A DNA stretch of 35,637 nucleotides from Bacillota bacterium (GTDB lineage: Bacteria; Bacillota; Limnochordia; Darwinibacteriales; Darwinibacteriaceae). Within the stretch, counting starts at the first letter, position 1. The number at the start of each line of letters is the position of its first letter. Below, piece by piece: positions 28,128 to 35,637 of this stretch. The stretch covers positions 1-35,637 of the forward strand of contig JAAYRS010000117.1 in the NCBI GenBank assembly GCA_012518645.1, in the 5' to 3' direction. The notes under the pieces are model-generated. The model was not told the origin of the DNA. It worked only from the letters and a program-made list of their open reading frames with translations, and ran no database searches. The translations under genes were made by a program, and so were the position numbers.

Positions 28128-28814
28128 GTGCTCAAAGATTTGTTCGGTACATTTAAAAGCATAACTCCCATTGTTTTGGGCTTAATTCTTTTTCAACTAT
28201 TGGTTTTAAGGCGCCCCTTGGAAAAGCCGCACTCTTTTATAGGAGGTTACTTCTTAAGTTTAATCGGGCTTTTTTTGTTTTTAAAGGGCTTAACCCTGTG
28301 TCTGCTGCCTTTAGGTGAAAGCGTCGGGGCGAATTTAATAGTTTTAGATAATAAGTTTTGGATTGTGGCCGCGGGATTTTTGTTAGGCTACCTTTCCACT
28401 TTAGCGGAGCCGGCCCTCCATGCTTTGGCAATGGAGGCGGAGGAACTCTCAGTTGGGGCTTTGCCTAAACAGGTCCTAATTCATGCAGTTGCCGTTGGTT
28501 TTGGGATCGGAATGGCTTTAGGCATTGCAAAAATCCTCTTTCAGATTTCTTCCGCTACAATAATCGTTCCCATCTTGTTTGTCACCATTATTTTAACCTA
28601 TTTCGCGCCGGCGGGGATTGTGGGAATAGCCTTTGATTCTGCCAGCGCTACCACGGGGCCTATCAATATCCCTATTAATATGGCGGTAGCTATTGGCCTT
28701 TCTAAAATTTTAGCTGTTACTGATCCTTTGTTATACGGATTTGGTTTAGTTGGGCTTACCTCATTGGGGGCCGCGATCAGCGTCCTTATCGTGGGCATCT
28801 TTGTTGGTATTTAG
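28128..28814 (+). CDS. DUF1538 domain-containing membrane protein
   Basis: Hydrophobic 228 aa, 'LGYLSTLAEPALHALA' and 'FDSASATTGPINIPINMA' motifs; GTG start after AAAGGAGG. Confidence 0.85.
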   Translation: MLKDLFGTFKSITPIVLGLILFQLLVLRRPLEKPHSFIGGYFLSLIGLFLFLKGLTLCLLPLGESVGANLIVLDNKFWIVAAGFLLGYLSTLAEPALHALAMEAEELSVGALPKQVLIHAVAVGFGIGMALGIAKILFQISSATIIVPILFVTIILTYFAPAGIVGIAFDSASATTGPINIPINMAVAIGLSKILAVTDPLLYGFGLVGLTSLGAAISVLIVGIFVGI

Positions 28815-28836
28815 TTGCTGAAAGGAGGTTTTTTGG

Positions 28837-29163
28837 ATGCAATTTGTAGCCATTTTTGTGGTTGTAGAGCGGGGCAAAGCAGATCACATCGTCGACGAAG
28901 CTAAAGTAGCGGGGGCCTTTGGAGCCACGATTTTTTACGGCCGGGGAACCGGTGAAAAGGAATTCAAGAAATTCTTTAACTTACATGTAGAGTCTTCCAA
29001 GGAGATCATTTTTATCCTCACTCCTGAGGATAAAAAACAGCCTATAATCGATGTGTTGGTCAAGGCGGGTAAATTAGATGACCCGGGGACGGGAATCCTA
29101 TTTACAGTGCCCATCGGGGACATGGTTGGTTTCCATCATAGAGAAGGCATCGTTAAGGATTAG
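28837..29163 (+). CDS. P-II family / PII-like regulator
   Basis: MQFVAIFVVVERGKADHIVDEAKVAGAFGATIFYGRG..., GTGILFTVPIGDMVGFH. Confidence 0.82.
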   Translation: MQFVAIFVVVERGKADHIVDEAKVAGAFGATIFYGRGTGEKEFKKFFNLHVESSKEIIFILTPEDKKQPIIDVLVKAGKLDDPGTGILFTVPIGDMVGFHHREGIVKD

Positions 29164-29216
29164 ACGGGGCAGAGGCGAAGAATTGAAAAAGGGTTTAAAG
29201 CAAGGGGGACTGAGCG

Positions 29217-29465
29217 ATGGTTAAGGTTGGTTTATTCCTTGTGGTCTTCTTCCCTGCCTATCTTCTTTCCCGTATTTTACTAGGCGTTTTTGGCCTTTCC
29301 GGATTTAACTTGGCTGAGCCGAGTTTACTCCGGCTTGCTCTCGATCTTTTGTTTTGGCTTCTTTCCTGGGCAGTAAGTGTGATTGTCTATCTTACGATCC
29401 GGGACGGGCTTAGAGAGTATCAAAAAAAGAAAAAAAACGAGGAGGAATTCCATGAAATATCGTAG
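29217..29465 (+). CDS. small hydrophobic protein, unknown
   Basis: 82 aa, two predicted TM segments, ATG, overlaps next gene start. Confidence 0.55.
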   Translation: MVKVGLFLVVFFPAYLLSRILLGVFGLSGFNLAEPSLLRLALDLLFWLLSWAVSVIVYLTIRDGLREYQKKKKNEEEFHEIS

Positions 29466-30396
29466 ATTAGGCCGTTCAGGCTTAAAAGTGAGTGAAATTT
29501 CTCTGGGAAGTTGGCTGACCTATGGAAAAACAGTTGAGGATGATCAAGCCCTGAACACAATACGGCGCGCTTACGAGCTGGGCATTAATTCTTTCGACTC
29601 AGCTAACGTGTACGAAAGCGGTGAAGGCGAGCGGGTAATGGCAAAAGCCCTCCGTTCTTTTCCCCGCGAATCCTATATTATTACAACAAAGGCCTTTTGG
29701 CCCATGGGGGAAGGTGTTAACGAGCGGGGCTTATCGCGCAAACACGTTTTTGAACAACTGCATGCCAGTTTAAAACGAATGGAATTAGACTACGTGGATA
29801 TCTTCTACTGCCACCGCTACGATCCGGAAACACCTGTGGAAGAAACCTTACGCGTAATTGATGATTTTATCCGGCAGGGCAAAGTACTTTATGCGGGTGT
29901 AAGCCAGTGGAGTGCGGCCCAGATTCAAGAAGCAATCACAATTGCGGATCACTATTTGTTAGATCGGATCGTGGTTAATCAACCAGTATATAACCTGCTT
30001 AACCGTTATATCGAGGAAGAGATAATCCCCTTAAGCACTAAACAGGGGATTGGGCAGATCGTCTTTTCACCGCTGGCCCAAGGCATGCTGACCGGAAAAT
30101 ACCGCGGCGGGCAGATCCCGGAAGGGACAAGGGGCTCTAATCCCGAGGTTAATAAATGGATCAATGAAATGATTGCCTCCGGGGTAATCGCCAAGGTGGA
30201 TGCTTTAGAGGATCTAGCCCGGGAAGGGGGAATTTCCTTTGCGGAAATGGCCTTGGCTTGGGTTTTAAGACAGCCTAACGTAGCCAGTGCTTTGGTGGGT
30301 GCAACCAGGCCCGAACAAATTGAAGCCAACGTGAAAGCGATCGAAGTAACCTTAGATGAAGAAATATTGGAAAGAATAGAAGAAATCTTGGCCTAA
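29452..30396 (+). CDS. aldo/keto reductase (Kv-beta/YghZ-like)
   Basis: MKYRRLGRSGLKVSEISLGSWLTYG...DSANVYESGEGERVMAKAL...DIFYCHRYDPETPVEET. Confidence 0.94.
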   Translation: MKYRRLGRSGLKVSEISLGSWLTYGKTVEDDQALNTIRRAYELGINSFDSANVYESGEGERVMAKALRSFPRESYIITTKAFWPMGEGVNERGLSRKHVFEQLHASLKRMELDYVDIFYCHRYDPETPVEETLRVIDDFIRQGKVLYAGVSQWSAAQIQEAITIADHYLLDRIVVNQPVYNLLNRYIEEEIIPLSTKQGIGQIVFSPLAQGMLTGKYRGGQIPEGTRGSNPEVNKWINEMIASGVIAKVDALEDLAREGGISFAEMALAWVLRQPNVASALVGATRPEQIEANVKAIEVTLDEEILERIEEILA

Positions 30397-30409
30397 AAAG
30401 TGAAATAAG

Positions 30410-30441
30410 GCGGGGCGCCGCAAAGGGGTGCCCCGCTTTTT
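30410..30441 (+). terminator. rho-independent terminator
   Basis: GCGGGGC...GCCCCGC followed by TTTTT. Confidence 0.9.
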
Positions 30442-30633
30442 GTTCGGAGTAATTTTAAAACGTCCTTTTAATTATGCCGGAAGGAGCGTAAGGTTTGCGG
30501 ATCCAATAATTCACTACAGGGATTTCTATTTTTTCACAGAAGATATTTTCTATGCGCCTAACAAGGAAATATGCTCTAAAGTTTGAATATCTAGGCAGAT
30601 CCACCGGGTGTTTAAGGAAGGTTGGTTTGAGAA

Positions 30634-31941
30634 ATGCGGGAATCCATTATACCTGAAAGATTGCGAAATAAAAAGAAGGAGCGCAGGCAAGAAGGAAGCG
30701 GGAAACAGTTCAGCTTGCTCCTTTTTGCTTTGCTCACCCTAGCTTTAACGGCCTTCGGGGCTTATTATTTTCTTATTCCCAAACAAGAAAGTTTCCGGCT
30801 GGATTTTTACACTTATAGCGAAGTAGGCACCGCGGATTTTCTAGAGGCTTTGACAGTTAAAGGGACAATTGTCCCTAAAAAAATAGTGGTGCTTGAAACC
30901 AAAATCGCCGGGGTTATTGAAGAGATTTTAGTCCAGGAAGGCCAAGATGTGGATTTAGGCGATCCTCTCTTCACCTTGTATTCCTCGGAAATAGTGGCAG
31001 AAAAAAATGATGCGGAAACTGAATTAAATGAAGCTAAAATCCGGCTAGCCCAGTTAGGCTTAGATCAAGAATTGGAAATGGGAAATGAACGGATGAAAAT
31101 TCTTGATGCGGAGAAAGGCTTGGAAAGGGCCAGGGACAACCTAGGGCTGCAGCAGGTACTTTATAATTACGGTTCTATTCCCCGGATTGAACTAGAAAAA
31201 GCGGAACAAGAGGTTGAAGCCGCCGAACGGCGGTTAATCCAGAGTAAACGGGAAATGGAATTCCTGGGCCGTAAACATAGTGCTGATCAGACAGCTTTGG
31301 AAAAGACGGTAAGGATCAATGAAGACAAGTTGGCCCGGGCAATGGAAAAAATGGAAAACTTCACAGTCAGGGCCCCCTTCCCGGGACGGGTTTTATCCCT
31401 GAAAATTCCCACTAACCGGATCGTAACGGCCCACCAGGAATTAGGGGAACTGGCGGATTTAAGGGAACAGGCAGTGGAACTTCTGGCAGCACCGGGCCAA
31501 ACGGAGCGTTTTGGGCCGGGGAGCGAAGTTACCATTACCCTTGGACAAACCAAGTACAAAGGGGAAGTATCATATATCGCTCCTCAAGCCAAACAGGGCG
31601 CCGATGGCTCTACGGTCTTGGTCCGGGTTGATTTTCTAGAAGAAGCCTCTCATTTACGCCCTAACAGCGCTGTAACGGCAGACGTCCATCTGCGGCTGCA
31701 TAAAGACAGCCCGTTTTTACCCCGCGGTGCTTACCTAACCAGCGGGCAGCAGCTTTTTGTTTACGTTATCGACGGTCAAACCGCTAAGCGCCGGGAGGTG
31801 CAGTTCGGTCTCATCCAAGGCAGTGCCATTCAAATCTTAAGGGGGCTGGAACCGGGAGAAAAAGTGATTGTAAGTTCTTACGACGAATTCCGGCATTTGG
31901 AGGAAATAAAGATTAAGCCTGAAGGGGGGCATTCTTTATGA
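30634..31941 (+). CDS. efflux periplasmic-adaptor/membrane fusion protein (HlyD/MacA-like)
   Basis: N-terminal TM; biotinyl-lipoyl motif VLETKIAGVIEEILVQEGQDVDLGDPLF; long coiled coil; FTVRAPFPGRVLSL. Confidence 0.9.
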   Translation: MRESIIPERLRNKKKERRQEGSGKQFSLLLFALLTLALTAFGAYYFLIPKQESFRLDFYTYSEVGTADFLEALTVKGTIVPKKIVVLETKIAGVIEEILVQEGQDVDLGDPLFTLYSSEIVAEKNDAETELNEAKIRLAQLGLDQELEMGNERMKILDAEKGLERARDNLGLQQVLYNYGSIPRIELEKAEQEVEAAERRLIQSKREMEFLGRKHSADQTALEKTVRINEDKLARAMEKMENFTVRAPFPGRVLSLKIPTNRIVTAHQELGELADLREQAVELLAAPGQTERFGPGSEVTITLGQTKYKGEVSYIAPQAKQGADGSTVLVRVDFLEEASHLRPNSAVTADVHLRLHKDSPFLPRGAYLTSGQQLFVYVIDGQTAKRREVQFGLIQGSAIQILRGLEPGEKVIVSSYDEFRHLEEIKIKPEGGHSL

Positions 31942-32660
31942 TCAGGTTAGAGGCCATCAGCAAAGAGTATTCTCTGGGGGACGTTAAGATTAGGGCCTTG
32001 GATGACATTTTTTTGGAGATTAAAAGGGGGGAGTTTCTCTCCGTTATGGGACCTTCCGGTTCCGGAAAATCTACTTTATTAAATATTCTGGGTGTCCTAG
32101 ATCAGCCCACCGGAGGCGCCTATTATTTAGAAAATGTGGATATTACAGAACTGCGTGATCGGGAATTAGCCCGAATCCGCAATCGCCATTTTGGTTTTAT
32201 CTTCCAAAGCTATAACCTATTTCCGGAATTAAGCGCTTTAGAAAACGTTATGGTGCCCTTAATATATGCTGGGAAAACCAAAAAAGATCGCTCCAAAAGA
32301 GCCAGGATGCTCTTGGAGGAGGTGGAGATGGGCCATCGCCTCCATCATTTCCCCAATCAGCTTTCAGGGGGCGAACAGCAGCGGGTGGCTATTGCCAGGG
32401 CCTTGGCCAACAACCCCGCCCTAATTTTGGCCGATGAACCAACGGGTAATTTGGCCAGTGAGCAGAGTAAAGAAATAATGGGGCTTTTGCAGGGGCTGAA
32501 CAGCGAGGGGACCACTGTTGTTATCGTCACCCATGATCCCCGAATCAGTGCCTACGGAAAACGTGTGGTGGAGCTTAAAGACGGAGGAATTATCTCTGAT
32601 CAGCTAATAGTATTCAATAGTTACGGAGGTGCCGGCAGTGCTGAAGAAAATGCGCCGTAA
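31938..32660 (+). CDS. ABC transporter ATP-binding protein (MacB/LolD type)
   Basis: [24 protein letters not shown]..., [26 protein letters not shown]. Confidence 0.95.
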   Translation: MIRLEAISKEYSLGDVKIRALDDIFLEIKRGEFLSVMGPSGSGKSTLLNILGVLDQPTGGAYYLENVDITELRDRELARIRNRHFGFIFQSYNLFPELSALENVMVPLIYAGKTKKDRSKRARMLLEEVEMGHRLHHFPNQLSGGEQQRVAIARALANNPALILADEPTGNLASEQSKEIMGLLQGLNSEGTTVVIVTHDPRISAYGKRVVELKDGGIISDQLIVFNSYGGAGSAEENAP

Positions 32661-33705
32661 AGCCTTCTTTGTCCTATTCTTTTTACTTTTAAGTTTTTTG
32701 GCTGCGGAAGCGCAAGAGCTGGAATTAACCGTGAAGGATGCGGTTGCTCTAGCCCTAGAACATAATCTTGATTTTCGAATGGTTTTCTTAGATTGGCAGC
32801 AGGCTCAACAGGCTTTGGAAAGGGCCCAATTTGTTGGTGATCGGGAAATGACGGCGGCAGCAGAAAAAGAATGGCTGCAGGCGGATAAAACCTACAGAGA
32901 AAGCAGGGAAAACCTGGCTAATGTGGTCCGCAGCGCTTATCAAGAGATTCTCCAAAGGGAGAGGGAAGCTGCTGATCGTCTGGCAGCTAAAGAACGGGCG
33001 GAAGCGCAACTGAAAATCGATGAAAGCAAATACGAGGCGGGACTGTTGTCCAGCCTGGATATCCAGCGCACAAAGCACAGCCTGCATAACGCCGAATTTA
33101 GTTATCAAACGGCGCTGGTTAATTTGGCAACCAATCGTTTGCAATTCAACGAGCTCCTTGGTTTGGATTTAGGGCAGGAGCTGCTGCTGACAGAAAGCCT
33201 TCTTTTGGATTTCCTACCTTTTGATTTTACTTTAGAAGAGTGTTTTTTGCTGGCCTTAAAATTGGACGAGGGGGTTCTTCAGGCAAAAGAAGGCTTGAAG
33301 AAAGCGAAGGAAAAGGTCTTAGCTGCCCAAAGCCCCTTTACCCCTTTGGTAGAACAAGAGCAAGCTCTAGTGGCAGAAGAAAAAGCAAAAATCCACTTGG
33401 TGAAGGCTAAAAACGCCCTTTATTTCGAAATTCGGGCCGATTATTATAACCTAGAGGCTTTAGCCCATCTGGTGCAGGCTAAAGAGCGGGAAATAGAGCT
33501 GGAGCGAAAAACCCTCCAGGCGGAAGAAAGTAAATATAAAGCCGGAGTGATCAGCAATGCTCAAATCCTGGCCCAACAGGAGAAATTAGCTGCGGTGGAA
33601 CAAGAATACAGTGACGCCCTGCTCCAGTACAGCTTAAACCGAATCAAACTGCTGCAAAATATGGGTAGGGGCGAAATTCTCCGGGGTGAAGAAAATGAAA
33701 ACTGA
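32638..33705 (+). CDS. TolC/OEP-family protein, apparently lacking beta-barrel segments
   Basis: Signal peptide; two OEP-like helical repeats (VKDAVALALEHNLDF..., SKYEAGLLSSLDIQRTKHSLHNAE, SKYKAGVISNAQILAQQEKLAAVE); GTG 32638 after GGAGG. Confidence 0.8.
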   Translation: MLKKMRRKAFFVLFFLLLSFLAAEAQELELTVKDAVALALEHNLDFRMVFLDWQQAQQALERAQFVGDREMTAAAEKEWLQADKTYRESRENLANVVRSAYQEILQREREAADRLAAKERAEAQLKIDESKYEAGLLSSLDIQRTKHSLHNAEFSYQTALVNLATNRLQFNELLGLDLGQELLLTESLLLDFLPFDFTLEECFLLALKLDEGVLQAKEGLKKAKEKVLAAQSPFTPLVEQEQALVAEEKAKIHLVKAKNALYFEIRADYYNLEALAHLVQAKEREIELERKTLQAEESKYKAGVISNAQILAQQEKLAAVEQEYSDALLQYSLNRIKLLQNMGRGEILRGEENEN

Positions 33706-35002
33706 AGGATCCAAGCTTTCCTTGATTATTTTAGTATTGGTTTTAAGCTGGAATTGGCCCCTAGAAGGGGCGACCCGGGAAATTAACTCACTAGGACTAG
33801 GCCTGGAACAGGCTTTGGAGTTAGCTTTTAGCCGCAGTCCCCGCTACTCTTTGTTTCTGCGGGAATGGGAGATTAGGGAAAAACAAGCCCAAGCGGCCAA
33901 AGGCCCCGCTTTTAAGGTGAGTGTAACCCCGATGGAAATAGAAAACGGTGCTTGGGAAAAACCTCGGGGCCGGATTAATCTCAGCCTACCTTTAGGTTCG
34001 GCTGTTGATTTGGGCGCCTCTTTAAGTTTTAAATTTGATCAAAGAAAATTAGAAGCCGTCCCGGAGGGTTCTATAAATTTAGATTACAGCTTCTTTGCTC
34101 AAGAAAAGGAGCCGCAATCGCCGGCGGAAAGGGGCTTACTGGATCAAAAAAACGCGTTGGTGCTGGAGGTTACGGATCTTTTAATTGAATTAAAAAGCAA
34201 ACTCAACCTAGAGGAATACCTGCAAAAAAGGTATGAGTTTTTACAAAAGTCCCTTTGGGCCGCCGGCCTTACCCCTAATTACAGCGATCTAAGCCTTAAG
34301 GCTGAAATAAGGGGGGCGGTTCAGGACTTGGCCCATTTACGGGGTGAAATTGATCTGCTGCAAGTAAAGCTGGACTCTCAATTGCAAACGGGAACAACTG
34401 CTTATCAGCCGTCTATAACCGTAAGGGATCCGGAGTTTGTTCTCGATTTTGCAGCCTATCAAAAGGAATTATTCGCATTTAACCCCAATTTACGGTTGGC
34501 GCGGGAAAAACTGAAAGCCGCCGAGGCGGAGTTAACCCAGGTGAAAAAAACCAGGGGCTGGGACCTTAAAGCCCGGGGCCAAATTAATCTGGACACCACT
34601 TGGAGTATAGGGTTAACAGCCAAAAAAGAATTTTCCTCGCCTGGGGTTAGGCTGCAGGAACTGGAGTTGGAGCTGGCTCAAGCAGAGCTTGCTTTAGAAG
34701 AACAGGAACTGAGCCTGAAAAACCAGCTGAGGGAAGCCCTGCAAAGGGTGGATTCCGCTTTAACCAATATTGAACTGCAGGCAGAACACCTAGCAGAGGC
34801 CCAAGAAGATTTAGCATATACTCAACGTCAATTCCAGGTTGGTTTGGCAGCTGAATTGACCTTGAAAGAAGGGGAGCTGGCGGTGCAAAAGGCGCGGTTT
34901 GAGTACGCTAATGCCCAATTTAACTATGTCCAAAGCGTCTTGCGCCTCTATGGGCAATGCGGACGCGATTTAAGGCAGGAAGTTAAAAAATTGATGAAGT
35001 AG
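33686..35002 (+). CDS. second TolC/OEP-family protein
   Basis: Signal peptide; LEQALELAFSRSPRYSLFLREWEI; beta-like segments RINLSLPLGSAVDLGASLSFKF; C-terminal OEP helices (RQFQVGLAAELTLKEGELAVQKA). Confidence 0.8.
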   Translation: MKKMKTEGSKLSLIILVLVLSWNWPLEGATREINSLGLGLEQALELAFSRSPRYSLFLREWEIREKQAQAAKGPAFKVSVTPMEIENGAWEKPRGRINLSLPLGSAVDLGASLSFKFDQRKLEAVPEGSINLDYSFFAQEKEPQSPAERGLLDQKNALVLEVTDLLIELKSKLNLEEYLQKRYEFLQKSLWAAGLTPNYSDLSLKAEIRGAVQDLAHLRGEIDLLQVKLDSQLQTGTTAYQPSITVRDPEFVLDFAAYQKELFAFNPNLRLAREKLKAAEAELTQVKKTRGWDLKARGQINLDTTWSIGLTAKKEFSSPGVRLQELELELAQAELALEEQELSLKNQLREALQRVDSALTNIELQAEHLAEAQEDLAYTQRQFQVGLAAELTLKEGELAVQKARFEYANAQFNYVQSVLRLYGQCGRDLRQEVKKLMK

Positions 35003-35016
35003 AGAGGTTGAGCAGC

Positions 35017-35637
35017 TTGTCTTTTCTGGATCAGCTAAAATGGTCCCTGCGCCATTTTAAACGGCAACTTGTGGAGTCATTTTTAATAATTTTAGCTATT
35101 GCCTTGGGCGTTGCTGTTATCGTCACAGTTCTCACCCTATTTTTATCGGCCGGGAGGCAGTTTTCCGCGGTGGGACTGGAAGATTATTTCCGTACTTTCC
35201 AAGTAGTGAGCAAATTGGAAGGAACCTCCCGGGAAACCCCCCCCTTGGTATTGATCGGGTCAGAAGGTTTACCCGATAGAGATTGGGAAACTACATTGGG
35301 GGAAATAGAAGAGCTGCAAAATAATCTTCCTCCCGATATGCACGTTTTCGTGGAAACAATTTGGCTGGTCCAGACCCCCCTGCTCCAGGAAACCGAAAGG
35401 GAGGAAGATAATGATTGGTTCGGCTGGACGGAGGGCAACAGCATTTTTTTAACAGGTACAACGCAAAGGTACTTTTCCTTTAAGGAGATGTCTCTGCACA
35501 GCGGCAATTGGTTTTTAGCCGAGGACGTTGAAAACCAAAATAAAGTTGTGATAATAACCAGCCAATTAGCAGCAAGGCTTTTCGGGGAGGAGGAGCCTCT
35601 AGGAAAAACCCTGCCCATTAAGGCGGGCGAAGACCTA
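35017..35637 (+). CDS. ABC transporter permease, MacB/FtsX type (truncated by window end)
   Basis: TTG start; manual translation SFLDQLKWSLRHFKRQLVESFLIILAIALGVAVIVTVLTLFLSAGRQ...LFGEEEPLGKTLPI; no stop before 35637. Confidence 0.85.
   Translation, partial: MSFLDQLKWSLRHFKRQLVESFLIILAIALGVAVIVTVLTLFLSAGRQFSAVGLEDYFRTFQVVSKLEGTSRETPPLVLIGSEGLPDRDWETTLGEIEELQNNLPPDMHVFVETIWLVQTPLLQETEREEDNDWFGWTEGNSIFLTGTTQRYFSFKEMSLHSGNWFLAEDVENQNKVVIITSQLAARLFGEEEPLGKTLPIKAGEDL

Noticed and set aside
35184-35618. Minus-strand ORF of 144 aa at the window end
   Set aside because: Antisense to the truncated MacB-like permease, which has a clear FtsX/MacB N-terminus.

Overview
Read by eye; no searches were run. 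The window looks like a chromosomal segment of an endospore-forming Firmicute. (1) 1-7150: the end of the S10/spc/alpha ribosomal region (KOW protein, infA, rpmJ, rpsM, rpsK, rpoA, rplQ), then ecfA1-ecfA2-ecfT, truA, rplM and rpsI. (2) 7154-9546: a class A PBP-like gene whose GT51 and transpeptidase catalytic motifs all appear substituted, plus a decayed small ORF and a 20-bp palindrome. (3) 9672-14060: S9 peptidase, a thioredoxin gene with an in-frame TAA, an MFS transporter, and a decayed XRE/membrane-protein pair. (4) 14025-19039: RND transporter and a SleB-like/YpeB pair. (5) 19036-23518: an ImuB-like/DUF6504-like/DnaE operon with two LexA-type operators on its promoter. (6) 23540-30441: MBL-fold hydrolase, YpiB-like protein, lepB, DUF502, pepT with an in-frame TAG, a FlaG-like gene behind a SigD-like promoter, DUF1538 + PII-like, and an aldo/keto reductase. 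(7) 30634-end: a MacAB-like efflux operon (adaptor, ATPase, two TolC-family proteins, permease cut by the window). The most unusual items are the pseudoenzyme PBP, the TolC-family protein that seems to lack its beta-barrel segments, the operator layout of the mutasome operon, and several lightly damaged genes.
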